DNA from: an uncultured Saprospiraceae bacterium
GTDB taxonomy: Bacteria; Bacteroidota; Bacteroidia; Chitinophagales; Saprospiraceae
DNA length: 43,888 bases
Direction of reading: 5' to 3'
Assembly: GCA_937928045.1 (NCBI GenBank)
Contig: CALFWO010000023.1
Coordinates: forward strand, 1-43,888
A program made the translations under genes and the position numbers. The number at the start of each line of letters is the position of its first letter. The stretch's first letter is position 1. Positions 17,632-24,381 of the stretch are shown here, one piece after another. The notes below the pieces were generated by a model, which saw nothing but the letters and a program-made list of their open reading frames with translations, was not told where the DNA came from and searched no databases.

Positions 17632-18828
17632 ATGGTAAATGGAGCTTTAGATTTAGCGCAGAAACAGGTAATCGCTGCGACAAATAGGCACGGCATAATG
17701 GCAAGTACTGAATCTGTTGCCAACTACCAAAGAGTGTGGTCTCGAGATGCTGTGATTTCTGGAATCGCTGGACTAGTTGCTGGAAACGAGGAGATCACAA
17801 ATGGTTTAAAAGCTTCTTTGGAATCACTAGGTGATGCACAAAGCGGGCAAGGTCACATTCCTTCTAATTTACGATTTGAAGAAAATTCCCCAGCGCCCAA
17901 AATTAGTTTTGGAGGACTTTGTGGAAGAGTTGATGCGAATACTTGGTGGATTATTGGTTTGGGATTATATGCCAAGACTCAAAAAGATATTGATTTCATC
18001 AAAAAATTTGAATCACAAATCGAAAAGTGTTTCGCGCTATTGCATGCTTGGGAATTCAATAACCGAGGTTTAATCTATGTACCACAGTCTGGCAATTGGG
18101 CGGATGAGTATATTCTTCAAGGGTATACCCTTTATGACCAGTTACTTTACTTCTGGGCTTTGAGTTTGGCAGGAGATTTATTAGGTCGTGACGAATGGTC
18201 TGCTAAGGCAAATCGTACAAAACAACTGATCAGAGATAATTTTTGGGTGGATGAATCTGAAGGAAATCTTTACCACCCAAATGCTTACCATAGAAAGTTA
18301 GCAGAAAATAATAAAAGTAAATATTGGGAAGCTTGTCTTAGCCCTGGTGGATACATTCAAAAGTTTGATTTGCTAGGGAATGCTTTGGCCATAATTCTTG
18401 GTGTAAGTTCGGCGGAGCAGTCTTCTAGTGTATTTAACTATGCTCAGCATCTCTCCATTTTCAAATCACAACAGTTGTACCCCTCTTTTTCTCCTGTAAT
18501 TCAAAAGACAGATTCGGAATGGTTCTTATTAGCATCTAATTATGCCTATGAGTTTAGAAATCATCCATACCAGTTTCAGAATGCAGGAATTTGGCCAGCC
18601 TTCAATGCTTGGTTTGGTGTTGCTCAATATATTTCAGGAGAAAAAGATGCCGCAAGAAAATTGTTTATGGAGCTTATTTCTGCAAACAAACTAGATAATT
18701 GGGGCTTTTATGAATGTTTAGATGGCAGTACTGGTAAAACACATGGCACAAGGTATTGCACTTGGTCTGCAGCTGGGTTACTTTTGCTAGGTAGTATTAT
18801 TGATTCTAAGAACATAGATTGGATATAA
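17632..18828 (+). CDS. GH100-like glycoside hydrolase (probable neutral invertase)
   Basis: This 398-residue cytoplasmic (alpha/alpha)6-barrel protein resembles GH100 alkaline/neutral invertases. Matching blocks are YQRVWSRDAVISGIAGLVAG, GRVDANTWWIIGLGLY, GNWADEYILQGYTLYDQLLYFWAL, RNHPYQFQNAGIWPAFNAWFG and TRYCTWSAAGLLLLG. FYECLDG sits where GH100 enzymes carry their WPEYYD acid/base segment. There is no signal peptide, so the substrate must be imported or made in the cell. A PfkB sugar kinase follows after three bases, which supports sucrose hydrolysis with phosphorylation of the released fructose. An amylo-alpha-1,6-glucosidase-like role is the main alternative. Confidence 0.75.
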   Translation: MVNGALDLAQKQVIAATNRHGIMASTESVANYQRVWSRDAVISGIAGLVAGNEEITNGLKASLESLGDAQSGQGHIPSNLRFEENSPAPKISFGGLCGRVDANTWWIIGLGLYAKTQKDIDFIKKFESQIEKCFALLHAWEFNNRGLIYVPQSGNWADEYILQGYTLYDQLLYFWALSLAGDLLGRDEWSAKANRTKQLIRDNFWVDESEGNLYHPNAYHRKLAENNKSKYWEACLSPGGYIQKFDLLGNALAIILGVSSAEQSSSVFNYAQHLSIFKSQQLYPSFSPVIQKTDSEWFLLASNYAYEFRNHPYQFQNAGIWPAFNAWFGVAQYISGEKDAARKLFMELISANKLDNWGFYECLDGSTGKTHGTRYCTWSAAGLLLLGSIIDSKNIDWI

Positions 18829-18831
18829 TAT

Positions 18832-19740
18832 ATGGCGGCGAAAAAAATTGATGTTATTTGTGCTGGTGAGATATTGGCGGACTTAATTGGAGGTACTAAG
18901 AAAATGGAATACCAGTTATTCGCAGGAGGAAGTCCAGCAAATCTGGCGAATAACTTGGCATATTTGGGAAATAAGGTCGCATTGATTGGGACAATTGGAA
19001 AAGATGAAATTGGTGATTTCTTACTAAAGAACATTAAAAAATCTGGATTGAATTCCACCTTTATCAAAAAATGTTCACAGCCTACAAGTTTGATTTTAGT
19101 TAATAAAACGAAAGGAACTCCAAACTTTGAAGCCTATCGGTCTGCCGATAGAGAAATTACTCGAGCTCAAATAGATCGGACTGCTTTGAAAAAAGCAAAG
19201 CTATTTCATACTTCTTGTTTTGCGCTAAGTCGAGAACCTGCCAGGTCTACTATCATGGAATCCACTGAAATCGCTTTAGATGCAGGTGTACAAATTAGTA
19301 TTGATTTAAATTATGCTGAGAAGATATGGAAGAAACCAAAGAAGGCTAAAAAGTTGGTGGAAGAATACATTAGCAAAGGCGCCTTGTTGAAAATTTCTGA
19401 TGTTGATTATAGACGCTTATACAAAAGCGAAATAGAGCATCCTGAAAAAATTTTGGATAAATTTCTAAGTATGGGGGCGAAGCAAGTTTGTTTGACGCTT
19501 GGTGACAAAGGTGTTTGGGCAGCTGATACGGAGAATGAAACATTCTTGCCATCAAGGAAAATTAAAATTGTAGATACAACCGGAGCTGGCGATGCTTTCT
19601 GGTCTGGTTATTTAACGGCTTGGTTGGCTGGCAAATCGATTGTTGATTGCGCCAAGTCGGGTAGGGCTGTTGCTGAGTATAAACTGGGCCGAATGGGATC
19701 CATTGATAAAAAGATTGACATAAAGAAACTGTTGAAGTAG
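18832..19740 (+). CDS. PfkB-family carbohydrate kinase, probable fructokinase
   Basis: This 302-residue ribokinase-fold kinase has both PfkB signatures: GGSPANLANNLAYLGNKVALIGTIG (residues ~24-50) and the anion-hole/catalytic motif DTTGAGDAFWSGYLTAW with Asp as general base. The start (ATG, MAAKKIDVICAGEILADLIG) lies three bases after the GH100-like gene, so the pair is co-translated. Fructose is the likely substrate from context. Family members also act on gluconate derivatives, ribose and other sugars, so specificity is inferred. Confidence 0.85.
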   Translation: MAAKKIDVICAGEILADLIGGTKKMEYQLFAGGSPANLANNLAYLGNKVALIGTIGKDEIGDFLLKNIKKSGLNSTFIKKCSQPTSLILVNKTKGTPNFEAYRSADREITRAQIDRTALKKAKLFHTSCFALSREPARSTIMESTEIALDAGVQISIDLNYAEKIWKKPKKAKKLVEEYISKGALLKISDVDYRRLYKSEIEHPEKILDKFLSMGAKQVCLTLGDKGVWAADTENETFLPSRKIKIVDTTGAGDAFWSGYLTAWLAGKSIVDCAKSGRAVAEYKLGRMGSIDKKIDIKKLLK

Positions 19741-19771
19741 ATTATTGTATATAGTTTTTAAGTACATGATG

Positions 19772-20647
19772 CTATTCTGAGCGACCGGCGTTTAAATCAT
19801 TTAATTCTATTAACATTTCTTGATGTTTAGGTGCTTCAATTCCCAATCTTTTCGCCACTTTGACAATAGCGCCATTCTTTGCATTCACTTCAATTTTTCT
19901 TCCCAATCTTTTATCGGTTAGCATGGAACTCCCTTTATGATCATTATACGAAACTAATTTTACAATTAGTCTTGAGAAAAAATCATCTTCAATATTAGCA
20001 CCATCTTTCTTAGCAATCGTAATTCCTTCAGCAATCAATTGCTTATAATAGTTTAGATATTTTACTTCTTTTAAAATTTGGGCTGTGTTATCGTTTAGGC
20101 ACATAATAGAACCTAGCGAGGCACTTTCAATAAGCTTTTTCCAATTAGCTGTTTTGAAATCGTTAGAGTTCTTTATATTAATTTTAGATTTATCAAAAAT
20201 AGATATAAATGAATTTGATAAATGATTTTTTGGAATAATGATTTCTGGAAACGAAAATAATTCGAACTGTTGCAAATGATTTAATTGCGTCGGTGCATTA
20301 ATCATGCAAGGAAGTATCAACTCGTTTTTTACAAGACCTGAAATAGAAGCTTCTAAGTCTAATCCGTTACGAAGAATTGCAACTTTTGTATTATTCGTTA
20401 TGAGTTTTTTGAGTACAAGGACAGCAGCTAAGTATTGATATTCTTTCAGACAAATCAATAACCAATCCAGTTGGTACTCAGTTGATACCGAACTAAGAAT
20501 AATGGATTCTTCGAAAAATTGATCTTGGAACTTAAGTTGTAATTTTTGTTTTTGGGAGCGGTTAAAATAGTAAGGTCGGACGTTTTTACTTAGACGAGTT
20601 GAAACTACCGTTCCAATGGCACCGATTCCGAATACGCCTATTTTCAA
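19772..20647 (-). CDS. ketopantoate reductase (PanE/ApbA) family oxidoreductase
   Basis: This 291-residue NAD(P)H-dependent reductase has an N-terminal Rossmann motif (IGVFGIGAIGTVVSTRLSK), the central NWKKLIESASLGSIMCL block and the C-terminal family signature RKIEVNAKNGAIVKVAKRLGIEAPKHQ. 2-Dehydropantoate 2-reductases make pantoate for coenzyme A, but many paralogues have other substrates, so I give no symbol. The start is TTG at 20647. No in-frame ATG lies between it and the upstream gene, and the Rossmann strand begins right there. A sequence identical to an FNR box lies 25 bases upstream. It converges with the sugar kinase gene. Confidence 0.8.
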   Translation of the reverse strand: MKIGVFGIGAIGTVVSTRLSKNVRPYYFNRSQKQKLQLKFQDQFFEESIILSSVSTEYQLDWLLICLKEYQYLAAVLVLKKLITNNTKVAILRNGLDLEASISGLVKNELILPCMINAPTQLNHLQQFELFSFPEIIIPKNHLSNSFISIFDKSKINIKNSNDFKTANWKKLIESASLGSIMCLNDNTAQILKEVKYLNYYKQLIAEGITIAKKDGANIEDDFFSRLIVKLVSYNDHKGSSMLTDKRLGRKIEVNAKNGAIVKVAKRLGIEAPKHQEMLIELNDLNAGRSE

Positions 20648-20663
20648 AATGCAGATTTTGGGA

Positions 20664-20685
20664 GAAAAACATTGATTGTGATCAA
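20664..20685 (+). promoter_or_regulatory. dispersed motif with exact FNR-type box (TTGATTGTGATCAA)
   Basis: The 14-base palindrome at 20672-20685 matches TTGAT-N4-ATCAA, the CRP/FNR-family consensus. It is preceded by GAAAAACA, which it shares with two other intergenic copies in this window. It lies 25 bases upstream of the PanE-like start and just after the zinc-ribbon/TerB coding end, so it could control the reductase. Confidence 0.45.
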
Positions 20686-20698
20686 GCTGAGGTGTTTA

Positions 20699-21325
20699 CT
20701 ATTGAGGAGCTGTTGTCTCTTCAATGATTTCTCGTAAACGAGATGGAGGCATCTCCATCGCTCTAGCCATATCTTGGATCATGACTTTTTCGGTTTCGTC
20801 AAAAACATTATCAGCTAATGCTACGGCAATTCCACATTTGATGATCATTTCTTTACCATGCTTATTTAGGGAAGGTGTAATCTTGCTCAAATAGGTATCA
20901 ACTGGTTCTTTTTTACGTTGAACTGCGGCCACTAACATTTCCAACTCAGGACGTGAGATATCATTGTGTCCAAACTTGTTGATAATCTTCTGGACCATTA
21001 TCATTTCTTGCTCATCAATAATTCCATCAGCAAGCATCATCAAAATCATGGAATGTCGAATGGCTTCTTCGTATACTGATTGAAAGGCATTGCCTCCTTG
21101 ATTATTAGGATTATAATCTAAAACTCTGGTAACAAAAGTTCCTTTGCAAGATAGGCATTCGACATACTCTCCCGCCTTTCCTAAAGGTATGATCGGAATA
21201 AAATATAAGGTGAAAAATTTAGTAACCTTCTTGTGTTTATAGGCTCTATTGGTCGCGCATTGGGGGCAAGGGAAATGTCCTTGTTTTATGGTGGATTTAA
21301 CTCCTCTAGTTCCAAAGAATATCAT
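20699..21325 (-). CDS. zinc-ribbon plus TerB-like domain protein
   Basis: The N-terminus (MIFFGTRGVKSTIKQGHFPCPQC) begins a zinc ribbon with CPQC and CLSC pairs around the segment TKFFTLYFIPIIPLGKAGEYVEC. From residue ~80 an all-helical TerB-like domain follows (RHSMILMMLADGIIDEQEMIMVQKII, GIAVALADNVFDETEKVMIQDMARAM), with acidic residues like those that bind metal in TerB. The frame extends upstream to 21403, but I prefer the ATG at 21325 because family members start at M-I-[FI]-FGTR. Cytoplasmic; function unknown, possibly a stress or metal response. Confidence 0.75.
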   Translation of the reverse strand: MIFFGTRGVKSTIKQGHFPCPQCATNRAYKHKKVTKFFTLYFIPIIPLGKAGEYVECLSCKGTFVTRVLDYNPNNQGGNAFQSVYEEAIRHSMILMMLADGIIDEQEMIMVQKIINKFGHNDISRPELEMLVAAVQRKKEPVDTYLSKITPSLNKHGKEMIIKCGIAVALADNVFDETEKVMIQDMARAMEMPPSRLREIIEETTAPQ

Positions 21326-21497
21326 GTCTGAAGGTTTTTTAGAAGTACTCAATTCAAATATAATCATTACAAATGGGAATGTTGGTTTATTATCGAAGGG
21401 CATGCAGTAGCAATGAAAAGAGAACTTTGACTATTAACGGTAGGTATGGTTGAATTGTAAAAGGATAAGCTAATGGTCATGCCCTTAAATAGGCTAC

Positions 21498-21528
21498 TTG
21501 ACCTTTTGAATAAATCCCTGTAACTTTA
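21498..21528 (+). promoter_or_regulatory. Bacteroidota-type promoter for the cysteine leader
   Basis: TTG at 21498-21500 and TAACTTTA at 21521-21528 are spaced by 20 bases, matching the -33 TTTG / -7 TAnnTTTG arrangement with one substitution in each element. Transcription would start at about 21532-21536, that is, at or just before the leader ATG (21536). The leader mRNA is therefore probably leaderless or nearly so. Confidence 0.6.
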
Positions 21529-21535
21529 TTCTATC

Positions 21536-21619
21536 ATGTTACAAAGAATTGGTTTATATACGTCTTGTTGCTGTTGTTGTAATCTTAGTATCTCACTAAG
21601 TAGGGAGCGGCGCATGTAA
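21536..21619 (+). CDS. cysteine-rich leader peptide (27 codons, five consecutive Cys)
   Basis: The ATG at 21536 opens a 27-codon frame ending in TAA at 21617. It starts MLQRIGLYTS and continues with five Cys codons in a row (21566-21580: TGT TGC TGT TGT TGT), then a Ser/Leu/Arg-rich tail. Five adjacent codons for a rare residue in a short frame just downstream of a promoter is the hallmark of an attenuation leader peptide. Ribosomes would stall there when charged Cys-tRNA is scarce. The peptide itself probably has no function. Positions relative to the RNA hairpins fit stalling control of the ATP-grasp gene. Confidence 0.85.
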   Translation: MLQRIGLYTSCCCCCNLSISLSRERRM

Positions 21620-21680
21620 GTATATGTTAAAAATATCATATTGATTAAAGAGCCTTCTTACTTAAGTAAGAAGGCTCTTT
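21584..21680 (+). promoter_or_regulatory. transcription attenuator with alternative 1:2, 2:3 and 3:4 hairpins
   Basis: Hairpin 1:2 is CTTAGT (21584-21589) with ACTAAG (21595-21600), starting four bases after the last Cys codon. The antiterminator 2:3 is TAAGTAGGGAG (21597-21607) with CTTCTTACTTA (21654-21664): eleven consecutive pairs, two of them G-U. The terminator 3:4 is AAAGAGCCTTCTTACTT (21647-21663) with its exact complement at 21664-21680, ending CTCTTTGCATTT. A ribosome stalled on the Cys codons would cover segment 1 and free segment 2 to form 2:3 (read-through). One reaching the stop codon at 21617 would cover segment 2 and allow 3:4 (termination). The U-run after the terminator is modest. 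Confidence 0.8.
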
Positions 21681-21710
21681 GCATTTAGAAAACGCACTAA
21701 AAATAATGTA

Positions 21711-22661
21711 ATGAACAAAATTTATGTAATCCACGAAAATAATGAATGGGTAGTTCCCTTAAGAACTGCTTTTGAAAAGCTAAATCTTCCATATGAAGAG
21801 TGGTTTATAGATGATCTTAATTTGGATTTAAATTCAGTACCTCCAGAAGGAATATTTTACAATAGAATGAGTGCATCGGCCCATACCCGAGATCATCGTT
21901 ACGCCCCAGAAATGACTGCGAATGTTTTATCTTGGCTAGAAAGACATGGACGGCAAGTAGTCAATGGGCGTAAGGCATTGTCATTAGAATTGAAGAAATC
22001 TGAACAGTACATTGCACTACAGCAATTTGATATTTCGCATCCAAAAACTATTGTATCCAATAACATTGCTTCTTTACCAAAAGCGGTTGATCAGCTCAAT
22101 AAGTTTCCCTTTATTCTTAAACCCAATCGTGGTGGAAAGGGGGCAGGCGTGCAATTGTTTCAATCGAAAAATAGTTTGATAGAATCTATTAAGAACAATC
22201 ATATTGGTGAATCATTAGATGGTATATGGTTAGTTCAAGAATACGTCAAACCGGCTGATGGAAGAATTGTAAGAGCTGAATTTGTTGGAGGAAAATTTTT
22301 ATATGCAGTTAGTATTGATGCAAGTAATGGCTTTCAATTATGTCCTGCAGATTCGTGTAACATTGGAAATGAATTCTGTCCGACAACCAATTCAAATAGT
22401 CCTGAAAAGTTTATGGTTATTGATCAATATAAAAATAATGACTTAGAAAAATATGCCTCTTTTCTTAAAAAGAATAATATTGGTATTGGTGCAATTGAAT
22501 ATGTGGAAGATGAAAATGGGAGTAAATGGGTGTATGATGTGAATACAAATACAAACTATAACTCAGGAGCAGAGCGTAATTCAAATCTCAAAAGAGAAGG
22601 TATGTTTGAGATTGCTAATTTTCTTGGGAATGAATTAAATACGGCTATAAAGCAAAACTAA
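21711..22661 (+). CDS. RimK-like ATP-grasp ligase under apparent cysteine attenuation
   Basis: This 316-residue ATP-grasp ligase is of the RimK/glutathione-synthetase type. It has an N-terminal pre-ATP-grasp domain (EGIFYNRMSASAHTRDHRYAPE), the small-domain signature ALSLELKKSEQYIALQQFDI, the ATP lysine and glycine loop KPNRGGKGAGV (from Lys137) and metal ligands in AIEYVEDENG and YDVNTNTNYN (Glu263, Asp276, Asn278). Such enzymes join a carboxylate to an amine through an acyl phosphate. Cys211, Cys216 and Cys223 are clustered in LCPADSCNIGNEFCP, which could bind metal or act in catalysis. The substrate is unknown. The poly-Cys leader suggests that it serves a Cys-containing peptide or thiol, or is needed when Cys is short. 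Confidence 0.8.
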   Translation: MNKIYVIHENNEWVVPLRTAFEKLNLPYEEWFIDDLNLDLNSVPPEGIFYNRMSASAHTRDHRYAPEMTANVLSWLERHGRQVVNGRKALSLELKKSEQYIALQQFDISHPKTIVSNNIASLPKAVDQLNKFPFILKPNRGGKGAGVQLFQSKNSLIESIKNNHIGESLDGIWLVQEYVKPADGRIVRAEFVGGKFLYAVSIDASNGFQLCPADSCNIGNEFCPTTNSNSPEKFMVIDQYKNNDLEKYASFLKKNNIGIGAIEYVEDENGSKWVYDVNTNTNYNSGAERNSNLKREGMFEIANFLGNELNTAIKQN

Positions 22662-22790
22662 ATTCCTGGTTAGTTAGAAATTCGTTTGTCAGACTAAATC
22701 AAGATGAATATTAATTGCAAAGAATCCATTATGTAGCAACTGTAGAATTCTTCAGTGGTGTCTGAGAATTTGCTAGTGATCTATGAAAGT

Positions 22791-22828
22791 AAAGAGCCTC
22801 TTCACTTTTTGTGAATTGATTCTTTTTT
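22791..22828 (+). terminator. intrinsic terminator after the ATP-grasp gene
   Basis: AAAGAGCC and TTCAC pair with GTGAA and GATTCTTT around a five-T loop, with a small internal mismatch, and the hairpin runs into TTTTTT. Its 5' arm begins with the same AAAGAGCC as the attenuator terminator upstream of the gene. The rest of 22662-23059 contains nothing I can assign apart from a doubtful 45-codon frame. Confidence 0.6.
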
Positions 22829-23059
22829 GATGATCATATTATAAGTCGTTAAAAAGTATAAGAGCGTCCACAATTAATCTGTATGATGAGCTACCTAGAC
22901 TTTAAATCTGTATCAAATAAATTATTTCGATTTAGTAAACTAAAGTTAGAAGATAGTCCCCAAAACCAATATTTATTAAAGGAATTTACTTTCATTGTCA
23001 ACTGTAAGAAAATAGGGTAGACTGAAAATTATATTAGGAGCTAAAATATGGTCAGCTTG

Positions 23060-23749
23060 TTATAAATTCGATTTTGATACAAAATGATTTAAGTAAAAAA
23101 TCATTCCTAGATAAGTTAGAATTAGTGTAGGTACACTAGTATTAAATCCAAAGTAGAATTCAGGGATTCCAAAAAGTTCTCTGAAAGAAGAGGTGGCAAT
23201 GGTTAGCATAAAAACAATTCCAAAAACGAACAATCCGATGATTGCAATCTTATTTTGAGTAGTACGCTGAATGCCAATATTTTGTTCTTGATTAAAAAAA
23301 TACCAAAGCAATGCGACTATAGTTATTGCCTCAATTGCGATTGCAAGGTACACATTAGTCGCATACAGTCCTAGACCAACTTCAGCGGATTCTAGTCCAA
23401 ATATATGATGCGGATGGCCCGATAAGAAATCCAGCACAAAATGTCCAAGTACTAATGCAACTCCAATTAAACCAATTTTCGTTTCCTTGAAGAATGCTTT
23501 TCCAACGACAAAAATTATTGCTAACCATAGACTTAAAGGAATTAAATCATGACTATATAACATGTTAACAGCCATGTTGCTCAGTGTTGTATTAAATACA
23601 TCTGCAGGCGCTGTCCGTTCTAATCCAAAATAGTGAAAAATAAACCACAATAAGTCTTGAAGTTGTGATGCAAATAGAAAATACAATAATGTACCCTTAG
23701 GATGTTTTTGATAGGCAACTAAAGCTGTGGCGTAATGTCCTGCTAACAT
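23060..23749 (-). CDS. polytopic membrane protein, possibly YdjM-like
   Basis: This 229-residue inner-membrane protein has about six hydrophobic helices. His/Asp-bearing segments near the N-terminus and middle (MLAGHYATALVAY, FASQLQDLLW, YSHDLIPLS, LGHFVLDFLSGHPHH) recall the LexA-regulated, membrane-bound YdjM-type metal-dependent hydrolase fold. The similarity is by motif only. It is transcribed divergently from the HxlR regulator with a palindromic operator between them, so it is the likely regulatory target. Its function, perhaps in an electrophile or redox response, is inference. Confidence 0.6.
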   Translation of the reverse strand: MLAGHYATALVAYQKHPKGTLLYFLFASQLQDLLWFIFHYFGLERTAPADVFNTTLSNMAVNMLYSHDLIPLSLWLAIIFVVGKAFFKETKIGLIGVALVLGHFVLDFLSGHPHHIFGLESAEVGLGLYATNVYLAIAIEAITIVALLWYFFNQEQNIGIQRTTQNKIAIIGLFVFGIVFMLTIATSSFRELFGIPEFYFGFNTSVPTLILTYLGMIFYLNHFVSKSNL

Positions 23750-23776
23750 AATTTCTTATAACTTTGGATTGTAAAG

Positions 23777-23784
23777 CAAAACTA
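23777..23784 (-). promoter_or_regulatory. -7 element of the membrane-protein promoter
   Basis: On the minus strand this octamer reads TAGTTTTG, a perfect match to the Bacteroidota -7 consensus TAnnTTTG, placed 28 bases before the membrane-protein start. A clear -33 TTG at the right distance is not seen; the HxlR operator occupies that stretch. Confidence 0.4.
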
Positions 23785-23787
23785 CAC

Positions 23788-23810
23788 ATTACTTTACAAA
23801 TTAAAGTAAT
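23788..23810. promoter_or_regulatory. palindromic operator between HxlR regulator and membrane protein
   Basis: ATTACTTTA (23788-23796) and TAAAGTAAT (23802-23810) are perfect inverted 9-base arms with a 5-base spacer, ending six bases before the HxlR start codon. Another half-site-like TTGTAAAG lies at 23769-23776. The arrangement fits autoregulation plus repression of the divergent membrane-protein gene by the dimeric winged-helix protein encoded here. Confidence 0.65.
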
Positions 23811-23816
23811 AATTCA

Positions 23817-24248
23817 ATGGAATTAGAAAATAAATTTAGGTCAACCTGCCTAATAGCATCAGCTTTAGATTTAATTGGTGATAAATGGTCTTTGCTCATT
23901 ATCAGAGATATGTTAATGCATAAGAAGAAAACATTTAAAGATTTTGTCAGTTCCGATGAGCATGTAGCTACAAATTTACTTTCGTCAAGATTAAAATTGC
24001 TCCAAAAATTGGATGTGATAAGCAAAAGAAAATTAGAAAGTAACAAAAAAGAGAATATTTATTTACTCACAGAGAAAGGTATTGATCTTACGCCTTTGAT
24101 TATGGAGTTTGTTATTTGGAGCGATAAACATGTCCGTGTGTATAACAGAGAAATGAATGCATTCCATGAAAAAAAGATTGATAAGAAAATTATCATTCAG
24201 AATGTTCAAAATGGATATAGAAAATTCATAAAAGAATTACTTGAATAA
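23817..24248 (+). CDS. HxlR-family transcriptional regulator
   Basis: This 143-residue winged-helix protein has the HxlR pattern: CLIASALDLIGDKWSLLIIRDMLMHKKKTFKDF, then the recognition-helix region NLLSSRLKLLQKLDVISKRK and the wing NIYLLTEKGIDLTPLIMEFVIW. Cys11 lies where redox- and quinone-sensing relatives (YodB-type) have their sensory cysteine, so thiol sensing is possible. It is divergent to the membrane-protein gene across a 67-base gap that carries a perfect palindrome. It converges with the efflux operon, whose promoter is 6 kb away, so direct control of the pump is not implied. Confidence 0.85.
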   Translation: MELENKFRSTCLIASALDLIGDKWSLLIIRDMLMHKKKTFKDFVSSDEHVATNLLSSRLKLLQKLDVISKRKLESNKKENIYLLTEKGIDLTPLIMEFVIWSDKHVRVYNREMNAFHEKKIDKKIIIQNVQNGYRKFIKELLE

Positions 24249-24381
24249 AAATCTTCTCATTCACTTAGGAATAATAAATAGATTAGAATTTCTGCAGAAG
24301 CGCTCTGGTTCAACCAACTTGTAAAAACTAAGCAACCTAGTGAAACCGGTTTTTCTTTAACCAATAATATCTGTTAAGTGC

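Noticed and set aside
22883-23020. A 45-codon plus-strand frame (starts MMSYLDFKS) in the gap after the ATP-grasp gene
   Set aside because: No signal, domain or promoter and no hydrophobic pattern; frames of this size are expected in A+T-rich spacer.
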